DNA of 64,000 nt from Shewanella sp. SNU WT4 (GCF_006494715.1 NZ_CP041151.1:2976001-3040000); one strand, 5' to 3'; shown: positions 8,451 to 17,737, numbered from the stretch's first letter. Translations and numbers: made by a program. The notes: a model not told the origin generated them from the letters alone.

Positions 8451-10138
8451 ATACCAAATCCCTATTTTTCTTGCTGTGGTTAATCCCCTTTTTCACCCAT
8501 GCGCAGGTGACACGATTATCCGCAGAAGTGGATCGCAATCCAGTCATGCAAAATGAATACTTTGCGTTAACTATCACAGCTAACGATGATACCGCCAATA
8601 ACGCGCTCAATACCTCAGCCTTAGCTAAGGATTTTATTATTGGGCGAACCAGTGTCAGTCGCAGCACTAAAATCATTAATTTCGATGCGAGCAAGGAAAC
8701 CCGTTGGCAAATTTTATTAGCGGCCAAACAAGTCGGCACTACGACTATTCCAGCCTTTAGCATTGATGGCATACAAAGCTCACCGATAACCCTTGAGGTG
8801 GTTGCTGATACGCCAAATGCAATGCATAACCAAGATGTCATGTTAAAGGCAAAGCTATCGAAATCTGAGCCTTATGTTGATGAACTAGTTACCTATCAGG
8901 TTAAGTTGTATTTAGCTAAAGACTTACAGCGCGGGGTAATTAGCGCGCCGGAAATTAAAGGGGCGCAAGTAAAGCAGTTAGGTGAAGACAAGGACAGCAC
9001 TGAGATAGTTAATGGCATACGTTATCGGGTCATTGAACGCGTTTATGGTATTACCATAGATACGCCTGGCAAAGTCACCTTAGTTGGCGCCAAGTTTAAC
9101 GGCGATATTATCAATCAAAATCAATCCACTAACTTATTTGCCTTTAATGAAAGTCGCCCAGTGCAAGCCAGCGCAGAAGATAGCACCTTAGACGTATTAG
9201 ATGTGCCAAGCGACTTTAACGGTCAATGGTGGGTCGCAGATTTAGCCATGCTGTCGGAAAAGTGGGATGATCAACAGCCATTTGAAGTGGGGGTTCCAAT
9301 TACTCGTACCTTCACTCTGGTTGCCTCCAACGCCGAAGATTACAATCTCCCTAGCCTGAATGTTAAGGCGCCAGCTAATGTGAAGCTCTACCCTGAAAAA
9401 CCTGTGCGCCAGAGCATTTTACGTGAGGGACGCTTAATATCACAGCTAACGCAAACGGTTGCTATGGTGCCAACGCAGCCAGGCCCTTTAACCTTACCCG
9501 CCATCAGTATTCCTTGGTGGAATCCGCAGTTAACACGGGTTGAATATGCCACGCTGCCAGAGCGGCAGATTGATGTTGCGCCATCAGCTATGGCCACTAG
9601 CACACCATCGGCATTAAGCAGTAACCTAGGTAATTCATCAAGCAATGCCATCAATAGTACAGATGGTGATGAGAGTGTGTCAGTCAACTCGGCACTGACA
9701 CAATTGAATAATAGCAGCCTATGGCCATGGCTAAGTTTAGGCTTTGCCATCCTATGGTTAATCACCCTATGGGCCTGGTGGCGCGCGCGCAAAACATCAT
9801 TCAATGCCGCGCCAGCGCACTTAACTCACAGTCAAATGGCGCCAACTCAAGCTAATGAACAGGCGCTCAAGCGCGCCTGTGAGCAACAAGCCATTGGCAC
9901 CATAATGACGTTAGTGCCCAGTGTCTGCAGTGATAAGTTAGGGGTTAACCTATCGCTAGTTGAACTAGCCGGATACGCGCCCGCAGTGGCGGCAACCTTA
10001 GCTCAGTTACAACGCCACGCCTATGGCCAAGAGGAAAATCACGATAGCGCCGCATTATGCACACAGCTATTAAAAGAGATTAAGCAGTTAGCGCCTGCGA
10101 ACCTGCAACGCTCTGAATTAAGTGCACTTAATCCTTAG
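8444..10138 (+). CDS. BatD-like (oxygen tolerance family) membrane protein
   Basis: A 564-residue protein with a signal peptide (MVNTKSLFFLLWLIPFFTHA), a long extracytoplasmic beta-rich region with repeated immunoglobulin-like folds, and a membrane span near residues 427-446 followed by a cytoplasmic tail. It starts at GTG overlapping the previous stop by 7 bp. The architecture and position at the end of a MoxR-VWA operon identify it as BatD-like. It probably forms the periplasmic part of the complex; the actual function is unproven. Confidence 0.88.
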   Translation: MVNTKSLFFLLWLIPFFTHAQVTRLSAEVDRNPVMQNEYFALTITANDDTANNALNTSALAKDFIIGRTSVSRSTKIINFDASKETRWQILLAAKQVGTTTIPAFSIDGIQSSPITLEVVADTPNAMHNQDVMLKAKLSKSEPYVDELVTYQVKLYLAKDLQRGVISAPEIKGAQVKQLGEDKDSTEIVNGIRYRVIERVYGITIDTPGKVTLVGAKFNGDIINQNQSTNLFAFNESRPVQASAEDSTLDVLDVPSDFNGQWWVADLAMLSEKWDDQQPFEVGVPITRTFTLVASNAEDYNLPSLNVKAPANVKLYPEKPVRQSILREGRLISQLTQTVAMVPTQPGPLTLPAISIPWWNPQLTRVEYATLPERQIDVAPSAMATSTPSALSSNLGNSSSNAINSTDGDESVSVNSALTQLNNSSLWPWLSLGFAILWLITLWAWWRARKTSFNAAPAHLTHSQMAPTQANEQALKRACEQQAIGTIMTLVPSVCSDKLGVNLSLVELAGYAPAVAATLAQLQRHAYGQEENHDSAALCTQLLKEIKQLAPANLQRSELSALNP

Positions 10139-10382
10139 CCCTTGCCCCTTAATTTTAGAGGTTAACGCATAACATAAGCGGTGCTGCCCATGTTGTGCGT
10201 TAACCTGCTAATCCGCTTAAGATTGCTATCCTTTCAGCCATCGCCTCTATCTCAGTTAAACACAAGCATACCCATTGCCTCTGCTCACTTTTAGGTTAAG
10301 CTGATATTATCGCCGCCTGCATGAATGACTATGTTCACAAAACTTCGAAATAAAATTCAGCCAAGTACGGTCAATAATGACA

Positions 10383-10894
10383 TGCTGAATAAACAAAAAC
10401 GATACGACGCCCTAGTGAAGGTTTTGCATGCCGATATATTTCGTTATGCTTACTGGCTTTGTGGTGATCGACATGTAGCCGAAGACATCACGCAAGAAAC
10501 TTTCTTGCGTGCGTGGAAGTCATTAGATGCCTTAAAAGATGAAAAAGCGGCGAAAGCTTGGCTTATCACCATTTTAAGGCGTGAGAATGCACGGCGGTTC
10601 GAACGCAAACAGTTTGACTATACAGATACTGAAGAAGGTCAGTTAGAGGACAATATCAATCTAACCCTCGAGCAGAAAATGGAACAAACCTTATTGCGCC
10701 GTCAAATCGCTAAGCTAGAGCCTGAATATCGTGAGCCATTATTACTGCAAGTCATCGCAGGCTTTACTGGCGAAGAGATAGCCCAGGTTCTTGAATTGAA
10801 CCAGAACACTGTATTGACTCGCTTATTTCGCGCGCGCAATCAATTAAAAGATCTTCTTGAATTTAACCAGATAAGAGATGTGAACAATGGATGA
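10383..10894 (+). CDS. ECF-type RNA polymerase sigma factor
   Basis: A sigma-70 family extracytoplasmic-function-type factor. Region 2 reads DIFRYAYWLCGDRHVAEDIT with TQETFLRAW after it. Region 4 is a C-terminal helix-turn-helix (GEEIAQVLELNQNTVLTRLFRA). The frame is open from an earlier ATG at 10325, but the family homology begins around the ATG at 10383. Neither start has a strong ribosome binding site, so the true start is uncertain. It overlaps the next gene by 8 bp, which encodes a DUF3379 protein likely to be its regulator. Confidence 0.88.
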
Positions 10895-11588
10895 ATTACA
10901 CTTTCGTCGGCAAGCGGTCATTGACCCACATTGCCAAGATGAAGACTTTATCCAAGCGGCGACTCATGCCGATAAAGCCGATTTTTTGGAACAAATGCAA
11001 ACACTCGATAGCAAAATACATCGGGCGCTAGCTGTCCCCCCACCGCCATTACTGGCAGACAAGTTGCTACTTAATAGTCAGCTAAAAAGCCACGCAATCG
11101 TAAAACGAAGAATGGGAATGAGCTTTGCTATCGCGGCCTCCATAGCTTTTATCAGTGTGATGACCTTGAGCTTATTAAGACTCGCGCCCATTAATTTAAG
11201 TGAACATGCCTTAGCTCATACGCATCATGAGACCAAAGCGCTACAAAGCGAGTCGATTGTGCCTATCGCTATGGTCAATGCAAAGTTAGCGCAACTATTC
11301 CCAGGCAGTAGCGAACATTTTGTCACAACGCCCGGGGATATCTTATACGCCACTTATTGTGACTTTCAGGGCGTTAAATCGCTTCACCTAGTATTACAAC
11401 AAGGGGATCAAAAGGTTACCTTATACATAGTGCCTAAAGACGAGCGTTTTCAGTTAGCTAGCAACTTTAATGATGATGACTATATCGGTGCTGCGTACAG
11501 TACTCCAAATGCTTATATGTTACTGGTGGCCAATAACCAACAAGCATTAATCACCACCCGCTCACACATAGAAACCAGCTTTATCTAA
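10887..11588 (+). CDS. DUF3379 membrane protein, probable anti-sigma partner
   Basis: A 233-residue protein with a cytoplasmic N-terminal part of about 73 residues, one transmembrane helix (about 74-92, MGMSFAIAASIAFISVMTLSL region) and an extracytoplasmic C-terminal domain. It matches DUF3379, which in this group is encoded directly after an ECF sigma gene. The 8-bp overlap and the topology suggest an anti-sigma factor, but no classical zinc-binding anti-sigma motif (HxxxCxxC) is present, so the role is inferred from context. Confidence 0.75.
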   Translation: MDELHFRRQAVIDPHCQDEDFIQAATHADKADFLEQMQTLDSKIHRALAVPPPPLLADKLLLNSQLKSHAIVKRRMGMSFAIAASIAFISVMTLSLLRLAPINLSEHALAHTHHETKALQSESIVPIAMVNAKLAQLFPGSSEHFVTTPGDILYATYCDFQGVKSLHLVLQQGDQKVTLYIVPKDERFQLASNFNDDDYIGAAYSTPNAYMLLVANNQQALITTRSHIETSFI

Positions 11589-11595
11589 TACTGGA

Positions 11596-11626
11596 ATGGC
11601 TTACCTTGTTTGCGAAGGTAAGCCAT
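11596..11626 (+). terminator. Terminator-like hairpin after the sigma/DUF3379 pair
   Basis: A 12-bp perfect stem (ATGGCTTACCTT paired with AAGGTAAGCCAT) with a 7-nt loop begins 8 bp after the DUF3379 stop. The T-tract after it is weak (ATTCTGC), so termination may be partial. Confidence 0.5.
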
Positions 11627-11778
11627 ATTCTGCTAGCATATCAGCAAGCTATAATTTATCTACTGATGGATTATCCATCACTCACCCGCGTAAACCTTGA
11701 TTAAAGATCTTTGACCAAACAGTTTTGCTGGAGTTGGTCATGCACTAGTGTCGCTAATAATAATGAGAATTCCCCGTT

Positions 11779-13227
11779 ATGACTGTTGAACTACCTATTT
11801 TAATTACTTTTAGTGCTTATCTCATCCTCATGCTTGGCATAGGATTTTGGGCCTATAAAGCCACAGATTCGGTTGATGACTATATTCTGGGTGGCCGCAA
11901 GATGGGGCCCGCCGTAACGGCCTTAAGTGTTGGCGCATCGGACATGTCTGGCTGGGTGTTGCTCGGATTACCTGGCGCTGTCTATCTTGGCGGGTTATCA
12001 GAAGCTTGGATCGGCATAGGCTTAATCATGGGGGCCTTACTCAATTGGAACTTAGTGGCTAAACGCCTGCGAATTTATACCGAATTTGCGAGTAATTCAT
12101 TGACCTTGCCTGACTTTTTTGAAAACCGTTTTCAAGATAATAAAGGCTTACTCAAGTTTGTTTCCGCCATTACTATCTTATTATTTTTCACCTTTTATTC
12201 AGCGTCAGGTATGGTTGGCGGCGCCATTTTATTTGAAAAAGTCTTTGGCTTTGATTATGTCACGGCGCTAATCATAGGCTCAGCCATCATAGTATCTTAT
12301 ACCTTTATTGGTGGTTTTTTTGCCGTCAGCTGGACTGACTTTTTTCAAGGCTGCTTAATGTTACTGGCCTTAATCATAGTGCCCGTCACTATTTTTACTG
12401 AGCCACAAGCCATCAATAATCTTAATCAACTCGACCCGAGCTATTTCAGTCTGATTAATGACAATACCAGTCTCTTAGGTGTTGCCTCATTATTAGCTTG
12501 GGGACTCGGTTATTTCGGCCAGCCCCATATTTTAAGCCGCTTTATGGCGATTGAAGATCATAAGGCGATTCCGTTATCACGCAATATCGCCATGATTTGG
12601 ATGGCGTTAGCCTTAATCGGAGCCTTGGCCGTAGGTATTAGTGGCCATATTTATTTCAGTAACACCTTAGCAAGCCCTGAAACTGTCTTTATTCAATTAG
12701 TGCAAGTGGCCTTTAATCCTTGGGTCGCAGGTCTACTGATTGCGGCTATCATGTCGGCCATTATGAGCACCATTGATTCACAGTTATTGGTGTGTTCAAG
12801 CGTAATTACTGAAGACTTTTATTTAAAGTGGCTGCGCCCAAAAGCAAGTGATAAAGAATTGCTGTGGGTTGGCCGTGCTGGCGTGTTAGTGATTGCCATT
12901 ATAGCCACAGTACTCGCGCTCGATCCTAAGGCAAGCGTACTTGAACTGGTGAGTTATGCGTGGGCTGGATTTGGTGCCGCCTTTGGTCCTGTAGTATTAC
13001 TGGCCTTATTTTGGAAAGACTATAGCCGTGATGGCGCAGTGGCCACGATTTTAGCCGGTGCCATTACTGTGGTGATTTGGAAGCAGTTAAACGGAGGTAT
13101 TTTCGATGTTTATGAAATTATCCCAGGATTTATTGCAGCAACCATCACTGGCTATCTTGTGAGCCTTATCTCTAAACCTAACACTGCAACACTAGCGCAG
13201 TTTGAACGCTTCAAGCAGCAGTTATAA
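11779..13227 (+). CDS. putP: Sodium/proline symporter PutP
   Basis: A 482-residue solute:sodium symporter family member with about 13 transmembrane helices. The N-terminal region (DDYILGGRKMGPAVTALSVGASDMSGWVLLGLPGAVYLGG) contains the S/D residues that shape the sodium and proline sites in PutP. Length and motif fit PutP rather than the pantothenate or glucose members. It stands alone, with a terminator downstream, and no proline catabolic gene is adjacent. Confidence 0.92.
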   Translation: MTVELPILITFSAYLILMLGIGFWAYKATDSVDDYILGGRKMGPAVTALSVGASDMSGWVLLGLPGAVYLGGLSEAWIGIGLIMGALLNWNLVAKRLRIYTEFASNSLTLPDFFENRFQDNKGLLKFVSAITILLFFTFYSASGMVGGAILFEKVFGFDYVTALIIGSAIIVSYTFIGGFFAVSWTDFFQGCLMLLALIIVPVTIFTEPQAINNLNQLDPSYFSLINDNTSLLGVASLLAWGLGYFGQPHILSRFMAIEDHKAIPLSRNIAMIWMALALIGALAVGISGHIYFSNTLASPETVFIQLVQVAFNPWVAGLLIAAIMSAIMSTIDSQLLVCSSVITEDFYLKWLRPKASDKELLWVGRAGVLVIAIIATVLALDPKASVLELVSYAWAGFGAAFGPVVLLALFWKDYSRDGAVATILAGAITVVIWKQLNGGIFDVYEIIPGFIAATITGYLVSLISKPNTATLAQFERFKQQL

Positions 13228-13399
13228 CGCTTTTAAGAGCCTCATTAACGCGTTATTGCAGTGCTTATCTAGCGATGGCATTAGCCTTTCCTTGGGAGTT
13301 AAACGCCCCTAACGGCTTAAACCTAGAGCAAAATTTAGGGCAAGACCTAGGCTAAAAAGTTAATTTATCGCCAAAAACGCAAAATCATTGCATTAAAAA

Positions 13400-13428
13400 A
13401 GCACAGTCAGCGACTGTGCTTTTTATTT
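13400..13428 (+). terminator. Rho-independent terminator after putP
   Basis: A stem AGCACAGTC / GACTGTGCT with an AGC loop is followed by TTTTATTT. It lies about 170 bp past the putP stop and has an A-rich left flank. Confidence 0.75.
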
Positions 13429-13599
13429 ATTGTAACGCTATGTTGATGCCATCCCAGCGAACTAACTTTCCCAACCCAAAGTACCAGCTCAGAATAAAAT
13501 ACTCAAATAACAACAACTTACACAAAACAGCATCTCGCGACCAAAATAAGCAAAACCTAAAATTATACAGCGACTTAACTTTTTATTAACAGCCATTTA

Positions 13600-13616
13600 T
13601 CTCTGGTCGGAGTTGT
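13600..13616. promoter_or_regulatory. Partial FadR-like half-site upstream of fadL
   Basis: TCTCTGGTCGGAGTTGT retains the left half CTGGTCNGA of the FadR operator but not the right half. It lies about 80 bp upstream of fadL. Weak evidence only. Confidence 0.25.
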
Positions 13617-13696
13617 GGCATTAGTCACCAGTCCCTAACATACAGCCATTAAAAAGGCAGAGTATCGCACTGTGCCAATAATAAGAGATGATAATA

Positions 13697-14950
13697 ATGA
13701 AAATGTTCAACAAGACTCTATTAGCCACAGCAGTGACTTTACTCAGTGCGCAAACCATGGCCGCAGGCTTTCAATTAAATAGCCAATCAGCCACAGGTAT
13801 TGGTCGTGCTTTTGCCGGTGATGCTGTTATCGCTGATAATGCATCAGTGTTGGCGCGTAACCCATCAGCCATGGCCATGTTTGATGAGAAATCTTTGTCC
13901 GTTGGTTTAACCTATGCGGATGTAAGCGTAGAAGTCAGTGATGCGAGCTGGAATCGTGGCCCATCGACTGAGTCTTATAGCCATCAGGACAATGCTGCGG
14001 AAGCTAAAGTCATTCCAAACGCCTTCTATATTCAGCCTATCAATGACACCTTCGCCGTTGGTTTAGGCGTATTCTCCAACTATGGCACAGGTACTGATAC
14101 GACTGATTTGGCAGGCAGCAACAAGGCTCCTGGCGATTTGATCGGTAAGACTGAAGTTACTACCGTGAATTTTAATGTCAGTGTCTCTGCTCGTATTAAT
14201 GAACACTGGAGTGTTGGCGCCGGTTTAGACATTATCCATGGCGAAGGTATCTTGACTCGTCAAGGACAGATTGCCTTTTTACCAAATGTTAAGACTGTCG
14301 ATGTTGAAGCCGATGGCATCGCATTGGGCGGTATTGTTGGTGTCACCTATGAAATCAACGACAACAATCGTTTTGGTTTAAGCTATCGCTTTAGCCCTGA
14401 TATGAAAGTTGAAGGCACCTTACAAAAGCTGAATCCAGCCACCTTTGGCATGGCTGATTATGATGAACTGACAGTTCCGATGGCGGATATTGCTCAATTT
14501 GCAGGTTTCCATCAGTTGACCGATAAGTTTGCACTGTCTTATACCGCGCAATGGACTCAGTGGAGTAACTTTAGCTCAGTCGATTTACACAAGGGTAGCA
14601 ACACTGAAATCCTGAAAGAATACGGCTGGAAAGACTCATGGTTCTTGAGTGTTGGCGGTACTTATACCCTTAACCAAGACTGGACCTTACGCGCCGGTTA
14701 CGCCTTTGACCAAGGCGTAGTAGATGATATTCAGTCTATTTCAATCCCAGATTCTGACCGTCAGTGGTTATCAGTAGGTGCAACTTATAACCTAACCAAT
14801 AAGTCCACCATAGATGTAGGTTTTGCCCACGTTATGGGTGAAGAAACTCAAGTGACTGAGCAATCTTTAAATGGCATTAATGGCACCCTGAGTGCAATTA
14901 CCAATACTGGTGCCAATTATTTCTCTATCCAGTACAGCCAAAGTTTCTAA
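13697..14950 (+). CDS. fadL: Outer membrane long-chain fatty acid transporter FadL
   Basis: A 417-residue FadL-family outer membrane beta-barrel protein. The signal peptide ends in AQTMAA, and the mature protein starts GFQLNSQSATGIGRAF, the conserved N-terminal hatch of FadL (including the NPA-type RNPSAMA motif). The C-terminus ends in F (YSIQYSQSF-type), as expected for barrel assembly. The start at 13697 is preferred over 13688 because AAGAG lies at proper distance. It imports long-chain fatty acids for the FadIJ pathway. Confidence 0.92.
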   Translation: MKMFNKTLLATAVTLLSAQTMAAGFQLNSQSATGIGRAFAGDAVIADNASVLARNPSAMAMFDEKSLSVGLTYADVSVEVSDASWNRGPSTESYSHQDNAAEAKVIPNAFYIQPINDTFAVGLGVFSNYGTGTDTTDLAGSNKAPGDLIGKTEVTTVNFNVSVSARINEHWSVGAGLDIIHGEGILTRQGQIAFLPNVKTVDVEADGIALGGIVGVTYEINDNNRFGLSYRFSPDMKVEGTLQKLNPATFGMADYDELTVPMADIAQFAGFHQLTDKFALSYTAQWTQWSNFSSVDLHKGSNTEILKEYGWKDSWFLSVGGTYTLNQDWTLRAGYAFDQGVVDDIQSISIPDSDRQWLSVGATYNLTNKSTIDVGFAHVMGEETQVTEQSLNGINGTLSAITNTGANYFSIQYSQSF

Positions 14951-14997
14951 TCATTTAGGATTCATTGGATTACGAATCTAGACATTAATGAAATCTC

Positions 14998-15023
14998 AAA
15001 AGCCGCGAATTCGCGGCTTTTTT
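14998..15023 (+). terminator. Rho-independent terminator after fadL
   Basis: A perfect palindrome (AAAGCCGCGAA paired with TTCGCGGCTTT) runs directly into a T-tract. It lies 47 bp past the fadL stop. Confidence 0.88.
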
Positions 15024-15119
15024 TATGGGCAAAATGTACAAATGCTGCGCAACTAGATACAGTGAAGCCACTTGAAGCAATCAAGGCATCACTATCGATA
15101 ATCTAGGGGCAAGGACATA

Positions 15120-15830
15120 ATGAAAGATATTATTGCAGCGGCACTACTAGGATTGGGAATTTTTGCAGGTCTAGTTGGACTTGGCTATCAAGCCAGTACT
15201 AGCCTCATCGCCATGAAAACCTTAGATAGAAGTGTAACGGTAAAAGGGCTTGCCGAAATGGAAGTTAAAGCCGATGTTGCCATTTGGCCTATCCCATTTA
15301 GCGTCGTTGATAACGATCTCAGTCAACTCTATCAAAATGTCAGTAAAAACAGTGAAATCATAGTGGCCTTCTTGAAAGAACAAGGCTTTAGCGATGCTGA
15401 AATTACTAATACCATGCCATCTATCGATGATAGACAAGCTCAGGGCTATTCAGACCCCAATGTTCGCTACCGCTATGGCGCTAAAGCCACCATATCTGTG
15501 TACTCCACCGATGTCGACAAGGTGCGTAAAGCGCAGCCATTAATTTTAGCCTTATTGAAAGAAGGCATTACCTTCGCAACCGATGGTTACGATAGCAAGG
15601 TGCAATATCTCTACAATGATCTCAATACCATTAAACCTGAGATGATCCAGCAAGCCACTAAAAATGCTCGCGAAGTCGCCGACAAGTTCGCTAAAGACTC
15701 ACAATCCCAGCTCGGTAAAATTATGCAAGCGAGCCAAGGGCAATTCACTATTACCGATCGCGATAGCAATACTCCTTACATCAAGCAAGTGAGAGTGGTA
15801 TCGACTGTGACTTATTACTTGATTGATTAA
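15120..15830 (+). CDS. SIMPL domain (DUF541) protein
   Basis: A 236-residue protein with an N-terminal membrane anchor or uncleaved signal (about residues 4-24) and a SIMPL/DUF541 domain starting at DRSVTVKGLAEMEVKADVAIWPI. These periplasmic proteins are widespread, and some affect stress resistance, but the biochemical role is unknown. It starts after AAGGACA and stands alone. Confidence 0.85.
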   Translation: MKDIIAAALLGLGIFAGLVGLGYQASTSLIAMKTLDRSVTVKGLAEMEVKADVAIWPIPFSVVDNDLSQLYQNVSKNSEIIVAFLKEQGFSDAEITNTMPSIDDRQAQGYSDPNVRYRYGAKATISVYSTDVDKVRKAQPLILALLKEGITFATDGYDSKVQYLYNDLNTIKPEMIQQATKNAREVADKFAKDSQSQLGKIMQASQGQFTITDRDSNTPYIKQVRVVSTVTYYLID

Positions 15831-15955
15831 GTAGAGAAATGACCCCGTTGGCAGTGACTTAACTGACGTCATTAAGTCAATTATCTTGGGCGATCTAGTA
15901 ACGACAACATTTGATAACAAACTGTGGGCTTAGTTAGCGTAAGGCTAGCGGTTAT

Positions 15956-16453
15956 TTAGCCTAAACTTGCTCTGATATCATCGATGGTGATGAAGAGTTT
16001 GTTCTCTGAATGTTGAAACGCTTGAAATCCATAACGTTCATAGAAGTATTTTGCGCCATCTTTGGCGTCAACGATAACTACAGGAAAGGCGACGCTGTCA
16101 CTAGCCGCTAATAGCTTTCGGAGTGCGTCGATAAGCACCCACTCGCCAAAGCCTTTCCCTTTATATCGGTCATCGACAGCTAAACGAGCAATGAGACCAC
16201 CTGAAGTAGACGATTGGTGCTTCTTCTGTAACTTATCGGGCAATGCCTTTAAGTCAATTGGTGTCATTGTTAGCGTGTAAAAACCAATAATATGTGAGTT
16301 GTCGTGATCATCTTCCAAAACGAAAGTTCTGGTGTTGTCTTTCTTTGCTTGCTGACTAGCCATTACTTTTAAATAATTATTGAGAGCTTCGACTCCACAG
16401 TTGAATCGGTTTCTATCGTGCTTATCTTTATCTAGAAGCACCGTATTCATCAT
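15956..16453 (-). CDS. GNAT acetyltransferase toxin, TacT/AtaT-like
   Basis: A 165-residue GNAT protein of the toxin class that acetylates aminoacyl-tRNA. The acetyl-CoA binding loop is DRYKGKGFGEW (about residues 95-105), and YFYERYGFQ is the characteristic C-terminal motif with the conserved tyrosine. It overlaps the upstream DUF1778 gene by 4 bp (ATGA), the standard antitoxin-toxin arrangement. The acetylation target cannot be told from sequence. Confidence 0.87.
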   Translation of the reverse strand: MMNTVLLDKDKHDRNRFNCGVEALNNYLKVMASQQAKKDNTRTFVLEDDHDNSHIIGFYTLTMTPIDLKALPDKLQKKHQSSTSGGLIARLAVDDRYKGKGFGEWVLIDALRKLLAASDSVAFPVVIVDAKDGAKYFYERYGFQAFQHSENKLFITIDDIRASLG

Positions 16454-16722
16454 TGAATTTTACTCTCGTAGCGGTCAGAAGCTATTTTCAATTTAGGATT
16501 AGGTGTTGCAGGGCGGTCTAAGGCTTCCATTAACAACATAGCGTCAGCTTGGCTCAGTTTTAGAGCTTGCTCACGATCGATTACTTGTTTGGCTTTTTCA
16601 ATTGCAGCACTTAAAACAAATGAATTAATACTGGACATGCCAGCAATAGCAGCAGCTTTTGTAAGTAAATCTTGTGTGTCGACATCAACTCTAGCGGTGA
16701 TGCGAGGCAAAGTAGTAGCCAT
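16450..16722 (-). CDS. DUF1778 ribbon-helix-helix antitoxin, TacA-like
   Basis: A 90-residue DUF1778 protein with an N-terminal ribbon-helix-helix domain (PRITARVDVDTQDLLTKAA) and a C-terminal tail that would wrap and neutralise the GNAT toxin (EALDRPATPNPKLK). A strong AGGAGA site precedes its start. Two similar palindromic repeats upstream (16738-16754 and 16793-16809) are candidate operators for autoregulation. Confidence 0.87.
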   Translation of the reverse strand: MATTLPRITARVDVDTQDLLTKAAAIAGMSSINSFVLSAAIEKAKQVIDREQALKLSQADAMLLMEALDRPATPNPKLKIASDRYESKIQ

Positions 16723-16737
16723 AATGTTATCTCCTGT

Positions 16738-16809
16738 TGTGTCAAAATGTCACATGGATATTATGGTCTTAAAGTGTGTAATAAGCAATCGTTGTGTCAC
16801 TTTGGCACG
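16738..16809. promoter_or_regulatory. Pair of operator-like palindromic repeats upstream of the toxin-antitoxin genes
   Basis: TGTGTCAAAATGTCACA (16738-16754) is a near-perfect palindrome with one mismatch between its arms. A related copy, TGTGTCACTTTGGCACG, lies at 16793-16809, 55 bp away. Paired operators of this type are usual for ribbon-helix-helix antitoxins. The first copy lies 16 bp before the antitoxin start. Confidence 0.5.
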
Positions 16810-16821
16810 CGAGCTAAATAT

Positions 16822-17190
16822 TTATTGACCACGCTCTTTGCGCACATACAGCGAGTTCGGGATCTCGAACTTGTTATGCGCTTTAAACGACAAGTAACCA
16901 ATATTATTTGTCTTTGTACCGATGAATAGACGCAGGTTTCCATCTTCGTAACGGTCGAAACGGAACACCTCGCGAGTTAAATGGATGCTGCCACGATCAG
17001 CCTTAGACTTTCGCTTAGGTCTCCCACACCCGCCTTTCATGAACTTCTGGTAAGTTTGATACCAGCTAACCGCACTGTTACGGATAATCTGGCTAGGGCA
17101 TTCCAGATACTACGCGCACAGCCCATCCACTGGCTTAATACCAGCTTTTGGTCTGATGTAGGGTTAGCGCGTAGCTTAATGCCAGTAAAC
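16822..17190 (-). pseudogene. TnpB remnant of an IS605-type element (locus 1)
   Basis: The N-terminal part of an RNA-guided nuclease-type TnpB, nearly identical to the copy at 48360-48858. It lacks 130 bp that are present in that copy, lost between two GGCATT repeats (junction at 17097-17102), which also shifts the frame. It stops just after the residues RKERGQ, so the whole RuvC and zinc-ribbon part is missing. It lies divergently from tnpA at 17268. Not functional. Confidence 0.85.
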
Positions 17191-17267
17191 ATTGTGTTTA
17201 CTTTGTTGCTTTCTGTACTCAGGTTATGACACTGCGCTTACAGCTGTTAATTTAGTATGAGGTTAAT

Positions 17268-17717
17268 ATGTATGAATGGCGCACAGGCAGAAACTGCCAT
17301 TTTAAGAACAATGCGCACCTAGTATTTGTGACTAAATACAGGCGTGGTGTGTTCACCAAAGAGATGCTGGATAGAACGAAAGAGATAATGGAAGAAACGT
17401 GTAAGCAGATGAATTGTGAGCTTTTAGAGTTTGGTGGCGAAAATAACCACATCCACATGATGATCTCGATTCACCCAAAGGTGGCGGTGTCTAACCTTGT
17501 CAGCAAGCTAAAAGGAAAGTCGTCATACATGCTTAGACGCGAATACTGGGATCGCATTAAAACCATGCTTTGGGGTAATCACTTCTGGTCTCCGAGCTAC
17601 TGTGTCGTGTCTTGCGGAGGGGCGAGCCTTGATGTTGTTAAGCAGTACATAAAAAACCAGAATACGCCTCCTAGCGAAAAGGCGATTAGAACGTCCAAGT
17701 CCTTGAAAAAGATCTAG
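17268..17717 (+). CDS. tnpA: IS200/IS605-family transposase TnpA (Y1 HUH)
   Basis: A complete 149-residue single-strand transposase. The HUH motif is HIH at residues 61-63 (NNHIHMM), and the catalytic tyrosine is Y127 in VVKQYIKNQ. It sits next to an intact left-end hairpin (17738-17757), so it may still move elements that carry matching ends. It lies divergently from the broken tnpB, an IS605-type layout. Confidence 0.92.
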   Translation: MYEWRTGRNCHFKNNAHLVFVTKYRRGVFTKEMLDRTKEIMEETCKQMNCELLEFGGENNHIHMMISIHPKVAVSNLVSKLKGKSSYMLRREYWDRIKTMLWGNHFWSPSYCVVSCGGASLDVVKQYIKNQNTPPSEKAIRTSKSLKKI

Positions 17718-17737
17718 AGAAGTTACCGCCCGCTAGA

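Larger units (their letters stand above)
13228..13696. other. Intergenic region between putP and fadL
   Basis: This 469-bp stretch carries no gene. It holds the putP terminator hairpin at 13400-13428 and, nearer fadL, an AT-rich promoter region with a partial FadR-like half-site at 13600-13616. No other structure is recognised. Confidence 0.6.
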
